Notes: a model not told the origin generated them from the letters alone. 6,076 nucleotides of DNA from Bacteroidales bacterium (GCA_004552155.1 SFPF01000161.1:1-6076), one strand, 5' to 3'; numbered from the stretch's first letter, positions 1 to 6,063 are shown. Program-made: numbers and translations.

Positions 1-2736
1 TTCCTCGCCTGGACCACCACGCCCTGGACGCTGCCCTCCAACACCGCGCTCTGCGTGGGACCCAATATTAAATATGTATGCGTGCGCACGTACAACCCCT
101 ACACCGCCGAACCCGTCAGCGCGGTGATGGCTGAAGTGCTCGTGGGCAGTTATTTCAAGCCCGAGGGCGCAGAAGCCCCGATGGAGGGCTACGAAGCCGG
201 TGCAAAGGTGCTGCCCTACCGCATCGTGGGCGGCTGGACCGGCGCCGAACTTGTCGGCATGCACTACGCGCAACTCATGCCGTGGGTGAAGCCGACCGAA
301 AAGGTAGATGACAATGCCCCCGACTACGTGCGCAAATATGCCGAGGCTCATCCTGAAAAATGCTTTGCCGTGGCGGGCGACCGCTTCTGCGAACTGTCGG
401 GAAAAGCCTTCCGCGTCATTCCCGGCGACTACGTAACTACGGAGGACGGTACGGGCATCGTGCACATCGCACCCACATTCGGTGCCGACGATGCCAAGGT
501 GGCGAAAGCCGCCGAAGTGCCCGCACTCTTCATGATTACCGCCTCAGGCGAGACGCGCCCCATGGTGGACCTCACGGGTAAATATTATCTGCTCTCGGAA
601 TGCGCCGAGGCGTTCGCCGATGCCTGCGTGGACAAGGCGCTCTACGCCACCCACGAGGGCGGCTACGTGAAGAATGCCTACGACCCGCAGTTCAATCCCG
701 GCGGCAAGTACGACGAGAAAGCGGCAGCCAAGGCCGAAGACCTCAACATCGTGCTCTGCATCGAGATGAAACGCGCCGGACAGGCATTCCGCATCGAAAA
801 GCACGTGCACAACTACCCGCACTGCTGGCGCACCGACAAGCCCGTGCTCTACTACCCGCTCGACAGCTGGTTTATCCGCAGCTCCGCCCTGCGCGAGCGC
901 ATGATGGAACTCAACAAGACCATTCTCTGGAAACCCGAATCGACGGGCACGGGGCGCTTCGGCAAATGGCTTGAAAACCTCAACGACTGGAACCTCAGCC
1001 GCTCGCGCTACTGGGGCACGCCGCTGCCCATCTGGCGCAATGCCGTGACGCGCGAGGAAAAGTGCATTGGCTCAATCGCCGAGCGCGACAAGGGCTTTGT
1101 GCCGGGCGATTACAGCGAGGAGAATTATCATAAGATTGACCTGCACCGCCCCTACGTGGACGACATCGTGCTCGTTTCGGAGAGCGGCAAGCCCATGAAG
1201 CGCGAGAGCGACCTCATCGACGTGTGGTTTGACTCCGGCTCTATGCCTTATGCCCAAATCCACTATCCATTTGAAAATAAAGACCTGCTCGACAGTCGCA
1301 CGGTCTACCCCGCCGACTTTATCGCCGAGGGCGTTGACCAGACGCGCGGCTGGTTCTTCACGCTCCACGCCATCGCCACGATGGTGTTCGACAGCGTGGC
1401 CTTCAAGGCCGTGATCAGCAACGGACTCGTGCTCGATAAGAACGGTTCGAAGATGTCGAAGCGCCTCGGCAATGCCGTAGACCCCTTCGGCGCCATTGAA
1501 AAATATGGCTCCGATCCCTTGCGCTGGTACATGATTACGAACTCCTCGCCTTGGGACAACCTGAAATTCGACGAGGAGGGCGTGAAGGAAGTGTCGCGCT
1601 CGTTCTTCGGCAAACTGTTCCAGACGTACGCCTTCTTTGCCATGTATGCCAACGTAGACGGCTTCAATCCCGCCGACCCCGCCATGCAGGCAGCCGAGAC
1701 CGACCGCACGGAAATGGACCGCTGGATCCTTTCTGCGCTGAACACGCTCGTGAAAGAGGTGACGGAAGATTACGACCAGTACGAACCTACCCGCGCCGGC
1801 CGCCGCATCTCCACGTTTGTGGTGGACAATCTCTCCAACTGGTTCGTACGCCTGAGCCGCAAGCGTTTCTGGGGCGGCGGCATGACGGCCGACAAGCGCA
1901 GCGCCTACCACACGCTCTACACCTGCCGCCGCGCCGATGCCGCCGAGAGCGTGCACCTCGCCGCTTTCCCCAAGGCCGACCTTTCGCTCATCGACAGCGC
2001 ACAGGAACGCCGCATGGAACTGGCGCAGAAGGTTACCTCCATGGTACTTTCTCTGCGCAAGCGCGAGCGTATCATCGTGCGCCAGCCGCTGCAAGCCATC
2101 TCTATCCCCGTTACGGAGCAGACGCTGCGCGATGACCTCGAAGCCGTGCGCCGCCTCATCCTGGACGAGGTGAACGTCAAGGAACTGAAGTTCGTGGAAG
2201 GGCAGATGCTCGAAAAGAAAGTGAAGTGCAACTTCCGCGTGATGGGCAAGAAGTTCGGCAAACTCATGAAAGCCGTGGCAAGCGCGGTCGACGCGCTCAC
2301 GCAAGCCGAGATTGCCCGCCTCGAAATCGAAGGCATGCTCGCGCTCGCCGTTGAGGGCGAAAGCATCACGGTGGAACGCGCCGACGTGGAAATCGTGAGC
2401 GAAGACATTCCCGGCTGGGTGGTTGCCAACGAGGGCGCCCTCACCGTTGCGCTCGACATCGAGGTGACCGACGACCTGCGCCGCGAAGGCCTTGCTCGCG
2501 AAATGGTGAAGCGCATCCAGGCCTACCGCAAGGACAACGGATTTGAAATCACCGACCACATAAACATTGTGATGCAGGCGGGCGATGCCGCCATGTGCGA
2601 AGCCGTCGAGGCCTTCCGCGAATACATCTGCACGCAGGTGCTCGCCGACAGCTTCACGTTTGCAGCCGACGTGGCCGATGCCGCCGCGTTCGATTTCGAC
2701 GGAACGATTATCAATGTAAATATCTCAAAAGCATAA
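1..2736 (+). CDS. ileS: Isoleucyl-tRNA synthetase, 5'-truncated by the window edge
   Basis: Cytoplasmic class Ia synthetase that charges tRNA-Ile with isoleucine and hydrolyses mischarged valine. The reading frame is open from base 1, so the true start and the HIGH motif lie upstream; 911 codons are visible. In fragment numbering, the CP1 editing domain shows TTTPWTLPSN (residues 5-14) and GTGIVHIAPTFGADD (150-164). The catalytic half shows WFDSGS (409-414) and KMSKR (484-488). The anticodon-binding region includes DNLSNWFVR near residue 609, followed by a C-terminal region without the CxxC pairs of the E. coli enzyme. KMSKR and the absent C-terminal zinc site suggest the eukaryote-like (type 2) IleRS. 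Two conserved or expected segments seem to be missing in frame, near 1078-1089 and 1926-1938; the second should hold SPIxPFxxE of the anticodon-binding domain. Whether the product works is therefore uncertain. The identity is secure. The next gene starts 15 bases after the stop, suggesting an operon. Confidence 0.96.
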   Translation, partial: FLAWTTTPWTLPSNTALCVGPNIKYVCVRTYNPYTAEPVSAVMAEVLVGSYFKPEGAEAPMEGYEAGAKVLPYRIVGGWTGAELVGMHYAQLMPWVKPTEKVDDNAPDYVRKYAEAHPEKCFAVAGDRFCELSGKAFRVIPGDYVTTEDGTGIVHIAPTFGADDAKVAKAAEVPALFMITASGETRPMVDLTGKYYLLSECAEAFADACVDKALYATHEGGYVKNAYDPQFNPGGKYDEKAAAKAEDLNIVLCIEMKRAGQAFRIEKHVHNYPHCWRTDKPVLYYPLDSWFIRSSALRERMMELNKTILWKPESTGTGRFGKWLENLNDWNLSRSRYWGTPLPIWRNAVTREEKCIGSIAERDKGFVPGDYSEENYHKIDLHRPYVDDIVLVSESGKPMKRESDLIDVWFDSGSMPYAQIHYPFENKDLLDSRTVYPADFIAEGVDQTRGWFFTLHAIATMVFDSVAFKAVISNGLVLDKNGSKMSKRLGNAVDPFGAIEKYGSDPLRWYMITNSSPWDNLKFDEEGVKEVSRSFFGKLFQTYAFFAMYANVDGFNPADPAMQAAETDRTEMDRWILSALNTLVKEVTEDYDQYEPTRAGRRISTFVVDNLSNWFVRLSRKRFWGGGMTADKRSAYHTLYTCRRADAAESVHLAAFPKADLSLIDSAQERRMELAQKVTSMVLSLRKRERIIVRQPLQAISIPVTEQTLRDDLEAVRRLILDEVNVKELKFVEGQMLEKKVKCNFRVMGKKFGKLMKAVASAVDALTQAEIARLEIEGMLALAVEGESITVERADVEIVSEDIPGWVVANEGALTVALDIEVTDDLRREGLAREMVKRIQAYRKDNGFEITDHINIVMQAGDAAMCEAVEAFREYICTQVLADSFTFAADVADAAAFDFDGTIINVNISKA

Positions 2737-2751
2737 GCAACCTTTCACACC

Positions 2752-3147
2752 ATGGAACAGGAAAACAAAGTACGTTATAGCGATGAAGAGCTTGAGGAAT
2801 TCAAAGAGATTATCCTCAAAAAGATTGAAATAGCCAAGCGCGACTACCAGCAGCTTATGGACGCTCTGATGAATAAGGGCGACAACGGCGTGGACGACAC
2901 GATGCCTACCTACAAGGTGCTCGAAGAAGGCTCTATGACGCAGACCAAGGAGGAACTGACCACTATGGCAGCCCGCCAGCAACGCTTCATTCAGGGTCTG
3001 CAAGCCGCTCTCGTGCGCATCGAGAACAAGACCTACGGCATTTGCCGCGTGACGGGCAAACTCATCCCCAAAGAACGTCTCCGCGCCGTGCCCCACGCCA
3101 CGCTCTCTATCGAAGCGAAGCAGATGCAGAACGCACAGAAGCGATAA
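2752..3147 (+). CDS. DksA/TraR-family protein with degenerate zinc finger
   Basis: A 131-residue protein of the DksA/TraR family, whose members bind the RNA polymerase secondary channel and help control transcription with ppGpp. Residues 10-90 are charged and helix-rich, as in the family's coiled coil, with acidic residues D48-D49 in the middle that could correspond to the tip. The C-terminal part follows the family pattern YGxCxxxGxxIPxxRLxAxPxAT (residues 95-117). Of the four zinc cysteines only C98 is kept; the others read T101, S119 and A122, so a classical zinc site cannot form. From memory, Bacteroides relatives in this locus are similar, so this looks like a lineage trait and not damage. 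The ATG lies 15 bases after the ileS stop with no clear Shine-Dalgarno, which is common in Bacteroidota. Family membership is well supported; its role as a ppGpp-linked regulator is inference. Confidence 0.9.
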   Translation: MEQENKVRYSDEELEEFKEIILKKIEIAKRDYQQLMDALMNKGDNGVDDTMPTYKVLEEGSMTQTKEELTTMAARQQRFIQGLQAALVRIENKTYGICRVTGKLIPKERLRAVPHATLSIEAKQMQNAQKR

Positions 3148-3155
3148 AAGAGTAA

Positions 3156-3240
3156 GGGCGTTTTGCAAAGATAGTGCAAGGCGAGTGCAATAGAACTTGC
3201 TCTAATTGCCGAGCCGCAACCAATCTTATTAAAAACGCCC
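3156..3240. repeat. Hairpin: GGGCGTTTT / AAAACGCCC arms with 67-bp insert
   Basis: GGGCGTTTT (3156-3164) pairs perfectly with AAAACGCCC (3232-3240). The 67-base interior has its own stem: GCAATAGA (3187-3194) against TCTAATTGC (3201-3209) with one bulged A, and AAGAT (3168-3172) against ATCTT (3223-3227). Sitting just after the DksA-like stop, it could end transcription or protect the mRNA 3' end, but there is no T run for an intrinsic terminator. The interior resembles repeats I recall from other Bacteroidales intergenic regions; that is memory, not a search. Confidence 0.6.
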
Positions 3241-3327
3241 GAGCCCCGCTATATGGCAATCATTTCCAATCATTTCTTGCCCACGAATTTCACTAATTTA
3301 CACGAATAACAAGGCGTTTAGATAATG

Positions 3328-3344
3328 GCGACCTTAAAGGTCGC
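3328..3344. repeat. Small hairpin GCGACCT-TAA-AGGTCGC
   Basis: A perfect 7-bp stem with a 3-base loop inside the left arm of the long inverted repeat. Its mirror partner is at 3416-3432, so the region can fold either as one long hairpin or as two small hairpins (a cruciform-like alternative). Confidence 0.6.
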
Positions 3345-3415
3345 ACGAATTTTCACTAATCAAAGCATTGTATTAGAGATTTTCGGCTGCGCTCGGCAAT
3401 ATTCGTGAGATTAGT

Positions 3416-3432
3416 GCGACCGATTAGGTCGC
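3416..3432. repeat. Small hairpin GCGACC-GATTA-GGTCGC
   Basis: A perfect 6-bp stem with a 5-base loop in the right arm of the long inverted repeat, the counterpart of the hairpin at 3328-3344. Confidence 0.6.
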
Positions 3433-3524
3433 CATTTTACTCATTGAAAGGGATTAGTGTAAATTCGTGAAATTCGTGGGCAAAATAACTGGTAAATTCG
3501 TTTGTTTAATATGAACCATTTACC

Positions 3525-3544
3525 GGGCGTTTTGCAAAACGCCC
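3525..3544. repeat. Perfect 20-bp palindrome GGGCGTTTTG/CAAAACGCCC
   Basis: A perfect palindrome 21 bases before the lspA start. Its two halves are the same arms that flank the 67-bp insert at 3156-3240, so it looks like the uninterrupted form of that unit. It may serve as a dyad binding site, a recombination end or part of a dispersed repeat. The following bases CCTACTCTTTT contain only a weak T stretch, so I do not call it a terminator. Confidence 0.65.
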
Positions 3545-3565
3545 CTACTCTTTTCAACCATACCG

Positions 3566-4200
3566 ATGCCCCTTTCCCCGACCAAGAAACGCCTTTGCCT
3601 CTCCGCCGCAACGATGCTGGCGGTTATCGTCATCGACCAAATCATCAAGGTCTACGTCAAGACGCATTTCCTCCTGCATGAAAGCGTAGACGTGACGCCG
3701 TGGTTCAAACTCGTGTTTATCGAAAACAGGGGCATGGCCTTCGGTATGGACTTCATCGGCACGGCGGTGCTCACGGTGTTCCGCATCGCGGCCATCATCT
3801 TCTTCTGCTTTATCCTGCGCAAGGCGGCAAAAGGGCTTAAGCCTTTCGGACTTATTCTTTGCATCGCGCTCATCATCGCCGGCTCTACGGACTCATATTC
3901 ACCGAAAGCCTGCCCTACGTGCCGGGCATACCCTTCGACCCCGCCGCCTTCACCGCCTTCGGCGAGGGCTACGGCAGTTTCCTCACGGGGCGCGTGGTGG
4001 ATATGTTCTACTTCCCACTCTTCACCTGGCCCGACTGGATGCCGCTCGTGGGCGGCGACGTGTTCTTCGGCGCGATTTTCAACTTTGCCGATGCCGCCAT
4101 TTCTTGCGGTGCCATAGCCATTCTCCTTTTCTACAACAAGCATCTGCTGAAAGAGGCGCAACCCTCTCCCACCCCAGAACAGTCTGAACAATGCGACTGA
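3566..4200 (+). pseudogene. lspA: Lipoprotein signal peptidase (signal peptidase II), disrupted by an internal deletion
   Basis: LspA is the inner-membrane aspartyl peptidase that removes signal peptides from lipidated prolipoproteins. From the ATG at 3566 the frame encodes the expected N-terminal half: a first membrane helix with the conserved Asp in IDQIIK (D24), the FIENRGMAFG motif (51-60), and hydrophobic segments up to IALIIAG (ending at 3883). The frame then turns into non-LspA sequence and stops at 4117. The true C-terminal half continues in another frame from about 3883 (LYGLIFTES) to the stop at 4198-4200, with GRVVDMFYFP and FNFADAAI, which carry the two catalytic aspartates of the family. 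The ALGNxxD segment normally joining the halves is absent. The loss must be 3n+1 bases, probably about 28. Both flanks are well preserved, so the loss is recent or an assembly error. A ribosomal frameshift could not restore the missing motif. Confidence 0.88.
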
Positions 4201-5123
4201 CCTTTTCCCGTATACCATATTATATATATAGTCTCGCGGCAGCGGTTTGCCTGCTGCTCTGCCTCGCCTCGTGCAAGGACAAGGCTGTGGACGAGGGCAT
4301 ACTACCGCCCGACAAGATGGAGGATTTGCTCTTCGACTACCACGTGGCGCAAGCCATGGGAGCGCAAAGCACCGACAGCACGGACTATAAGACGCGCCTC
4401 TACTGCGCTGCCGTCTACAACAAATACGGCATCTCGGAACAGGACTTCGACCACAATATGGAATGGTACACACGCCACTCCGACCGTCTCTATCAAATCT
4501 ACAAAAATCTCGAAGAGCGCATGGCAGCCGCCACGCAGTCCGCTCCCCTGCTCGGCCAAGGGCAGGGCGGAGCCGCGCTCGGCGACACGCTCACGCTGTG
4601 GAACGGCGGTTTCTGCCTGCTCTCCTCAAACGGCAGGAAGCGCGTAGAATTTGCCGTCGAGCAAATGGACTCGCTGCGCGAGGGCGACCGCATACAGCTG
4701 CGCTTCTCCACGCGCTGGGCCTACCCCGAAGGCGCACGCATCGCCTTCGCCCAGATCTGCCTGCACTGCGCCGGCGACAGCGTGCGCACCGTCACGCAGC
4801 AAATCTCGCTCTCCGGGCAGCAAAGCGTGAGCATCACCGTGAACGGGCAACCGGTGCAGCGCATCTCGGGCTTCGTCTACCAGCACGCACCTTGGAGCGA
4901 GCGCCCGCGCCTGATGATTATCGACGACCTGCACCTCAGTCTCATACGTCCGCAAAAAGCCGAAGCCACGCCTGCCGACAGCCTCGCCGCCTCTGCCGAG
5001 CCGTCCGCCACGACGACGAACGAAATCGACAGCACGATGCAGAAGAAAACGTTAATAATGAAACATCTGCGCGACAGCCTGCACCGCGCTGAGCGTAAGG
5101 AGCAACCGCATTTCAAGGAATAA
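4191..5123 (+). CDS. DUF4296 family lipoprotein
   Basis: A 310-residue predicted lipoprotein. Residues 12-28 form a hydrophobic signal peptide ending in the lipobox LASC, with C28 as the expected lipidation site. Residues about 36-112 (ILPPDKMEDLLFDYHVAQA onward, then YNKYGISEQDFDHNMEWYTRH and YQIYKNLEERM) match the DUF4296 domain found in Bacteroidota. Residues about 130-255 look beta-rich and may form a carbohydrate-binding-like or other beta-sandwich fold; that is only an impression. The C-terminal 55 residues are Ala/Ser/Thr-rich and then charged, probably disordered. The function is unknown. Its ATG overlaps the end of the lspA C-terminal frame by 10 bases (ATGCGACTGA), which suggests translational coupling to lspA. 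Because its maturation needs LspA, the pairing makes sense, and the lspA lesion ends translation 73 bases early. A Cys-Lys-Asp start after lipidation leaves surface versus periplasmic placement open. Confidence 0.85.
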   Translation: MRLTFSRIPYYIYSLAAAVCLLLCLASCKDKAVDEGILPPDKMEDLLFDYHVAQAMGAQSTDSTDYKTRLYCAAVYNKYGISEQDFDHNMEWYTRHSDRLYQIYKNLEERMAAATQSAPLLGQGQGGAALGDTLTLWNGGFCLLSSNGRKRVEFAVEQMDSLREGDRIQLRFSTRWAYPEGARIAFAQICLHCAGDSVRTVTQQISLSGQQSVSITVNGQPVQRISGFVYQHAPWSERPRLMIIDDLHLSLIRPQKAEATPADSLAASAEPSATTTNEIDSTMQKKTLIMKHLRDSLHRAERKEQPHFKE

Positions 5124-5130
5124 TCCAAAG

Positions 5131-5838
5131 ATGTTTATTATCAAAAGAATTATAAAGTGGACGCTCATCCTGTTTTTCGCCACGAGCGTTCTTGCCGTAC
5201 TGATATACCGCTGGTGTCCCGTACCGTTCACGCCGCTGATGGTGATCCGTTCGGTACAGGCCGTGACAGACGGCCAAAGCCCGCGCTGGAAGCACACGTG
5301 GGTGCCGCTCGACTCCATGTCGCGCTATATGCCCGTGGCGGTCATTGCCTCCGAAGACCAGAATTTCTTGAACCATAACGGTTTCGACTACGAGGCCATA
5401 GAGCAGGCCGCCGAAGAGGCCAAGAAAGGCAAGCGTCGGCGCGGCGCGAGCACCATCAGCCAGCAAACGGCAAAGAACGTGTTTCTATGGCCTGCCTCTT
5501 CGTGGGTGCGCAAAGGTTTTGAGGCCTATTTCACCGTACTCATCGAACTCCTTTGGTCGAAAGAGCGCATCATGGAGGTCTATCTCAACAGCATCGAAAT
5601 GGGACCCGGCATCTACGGCGCGGAAGCCGTGGCGCAGGCGCACTTTGGCTGCTCGGCGGCAGGACTGCACCGCTCCGACTGCGCCCTCATCGCCGCCACC
5701 CTACCCAATCCGCGCAAATTCTCCTCACTGCGTCCCGGCACGTATATGCGCAAAAGGCAGAAACAAATAGAGCGGCAAATGAAACATATTCCCCTCTTCT
5801 ACCCCTTTTCTACCAAGAAAGAGGAAAAAAATCAATGA
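5131..5838 (+). CDS. mtgA: Monofunctional biosynthetic peptidoglycan transglycosylase (GT51)
   Basis: A 235-residue inner-membrane enzyme that polymerises lipid II into glycan strands without a transpeptidase domain. One N-terminal membrane helix (about residues 11-28) is followed by the GT51 domain in normal order: SEDQNFLNHNGFD (74-86, with the catalytic Glu E75), RGASTISQQTAKN (104-116), RKGFEAY (128-134, with the second Glu E131), KERIMEVYLN (144-153), and IYGAEAVAQAHFG (161-173). E75 and E131 are 56 residues apart, close to the spacing of the two active-site glutamates of E. coli PBP1b. The protein ends soon after the domain, as in the monofunctional family, and shows no gaps compared with relatives I recall. 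The start lies 7 bases after the previous stop; AAGGA at 5115-5119 is a plausible ribosome binding site inside the end of that gene. It is probably co-transcribed with the DUF4296 gene. Confidence 0.94.
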   Translation: MFIIKRIIKWTLILFFATSVLAVLIYRWCPVPFTPLMVIRSVQAVTDGQSPRWKHTWVPLDSMSRYMPVAVIASEDQNFLNHNGFDYEAIEQAAEEAKKGKRRRGASTISQQTAKNVFLWPASSWVRKGFEAYFTVLIELLWSKERIMEVYLNSIEMGPGIYGAEAVAQAHFGCSAAGLHRSDCALIAATLPNPRKFSSLRPGTYMRKRQKQIERQMKHIPLFYPFSTKKEEKNQ

Positions 5839-5843
5839 AAAGG

Positions 5844-5874
5844 TTTGCTGTAACGGCAGAAAGTTGTAATTTTG
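5844..5874 (+). promoter_or_regulatory. Bacteroidota-type promoter for the tRNA-Arg genes
   Basis: TTTG at 5844-5847 and TAATTTTG at 5867-5874, separated by 19 bases, match the Bacteroidota primary sigma consensus TTTG / TAnnTTTG at every defined position. Transcription would begin near 5880, about 25 bases before the first tRNA. It begins 6 bases after the mtgA stop, so the tRNAs have their own promoter. Confidence 0.8.
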
Positions 5875-5904
5875 CACTCGCAATTAGGAAATAAGATTGC
5901 TTTT

Positions 5905-5978
5905 GGCTCCTTAGCTCAACTGAATAGAGCATCTGACTACGGATCAGAAGGTTATAGGTTTGAATCCTATAGGAGTCA
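5905..5978 (+). tRNA. tRNA-Arg (anticodon ACG), copy 1
   Basis: A full cloverleaf of 74 bases can be drawn. The acceptor stem is GGCTCCT (5905-5911) with AGGAGTC (5971-5977), including one G-T pair. The D stem is GCTC/GAGC (5914-5917, 5927-5930). The anticodon stem is TCTGA/TCAGA around the loop CTACGGA, giving ACG at 5939-5941. The T stem is ATAGG/CCTAT with loop TTTGAAT, and the discriminator is A5978. CCA is not encoded. A34 would be edited to inosine by TadA, so it reads CGU, CGC and CGA, fitting the heavy CGC use in the genes here. Unusual: position 19 is A and position 56 is T, replacing the usual G19-C56 pair. Confidence 0.96.
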
Positions 5979-5989
5979 CAATATGGGAC

Positions 5990-6063
5990 GGCTCCTTAGC
6001 TCAACTGAATAGAGCATCTGACTACGGATCAGAAGGTTATAGGTTTGAATCCTATAGGAGTCA
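5990..6063 (+). tRNA. tRNA-Arg (anticodon ACG), copy 2
   Basis: An identical second copy of the preceding tRNA, starting 11 bases after its end, with anticodon ACG at 6024-6026 and discriminator A6063. It probably shares the promoter at 5844-5874 and is cut from a common precursor. CCA is not encoded. The window ends 13 bases later, so a terminator or further tRNAs cannot be seen. Confidence 0.96.

Larger units (their letters stand above)
3277..3483. repeat. Long imperfect inverted repeat centred at 3380
   Basis: The outer arms 3277-3307 and 3453-3483 match at 29 of 31 positions as inverted copies. Further in, 3324-3334 pairs perfectly with 3426-3436 on the same centre, followed by more pairing around ACGAAT / ATTCGT and CACTAAT / ATTAGTG words. 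The tip is a roughly 40-base unpaired stretch (about 3361-3400). The words ACGAAT and CACTAAT (or their complements) recur many times, so it may have grown from shorter repeat units. A transcript could fold into a hairpin of about 200 nt. Confidence 0.7.
3146..3554. repeat. Composite non-coding block bounded by 24-bp inverted repeats
   Basis: This covers nearly the whole gap between the DksA-like gene and lspA. The ends, 3146-3169 and 3531-3554, are inverted copies matching at 23 of 24 positions; the left arm begins inside the stop codon of the upstream gene and the right arm ends 11 bases before the lspA ATG. Inside lie three further structures: an arm-interrupted hairpin (3156-3240), a long imperfect hairpin (3277-3483) and a perfect palindrome (3525-3544). 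No convincing ORF and no Bacteroidota promoter match was seen here. It is AT-rich compared with the genes. The structure resembles a dispersed palindromic repeat or a non-autonomous (MITE-like) element. I see no clear target-site duplication and no transposase. Confidence 0.75.

Noticed and set aside
1072..2559. Long open frame on the minus strand (495 codons) opposite ileS
   Set aside because: It lies wholly opposite a clearly conserved gene in GC-rich DNA, where the reverse frame has few stops. The composition is His/Ala/Arg-rich with no recognisable domain.
3156..3240. Intrinsic terminator after the DksA-like gene
   Set aside because: The hairpin arms are far apart and no T run follows on the + strand, so I list it only as a repeat hairpin.
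3277..3483. CRISPR array
   Set aside because: The repeated words are short, irregularly spaced and arranged as inverted copies, without uniform spacers.
3883..4117. The out-of-frame tail of the lspA N-terminal frame as a real new C-terminus
   Set aside because: The tail is Ser/Pro/Thr-rich and lacks membrane segments, while the overlapping other frame encodes the conserved LspA C-terminal half.
4272..4300. Lipoprotein surface-export signal after C28
   Set aside because: CKDK has one acidic residue directly after Lys but then basic and neutral residues; too weak to call.
3652..4473. Minus-strand open frame across lspA and the lipoprotein start
   Set aside because: It covers two recognisable + strand genes and its translation is Arg/Pro/Cys-rich without motifs; a shadow frame.
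5835..5894. 19-codon ORF starting with ATGA overlap at the end of mtgA
   Set aside because: It covers the tRNA promoter, is very short and has no recognisable features.
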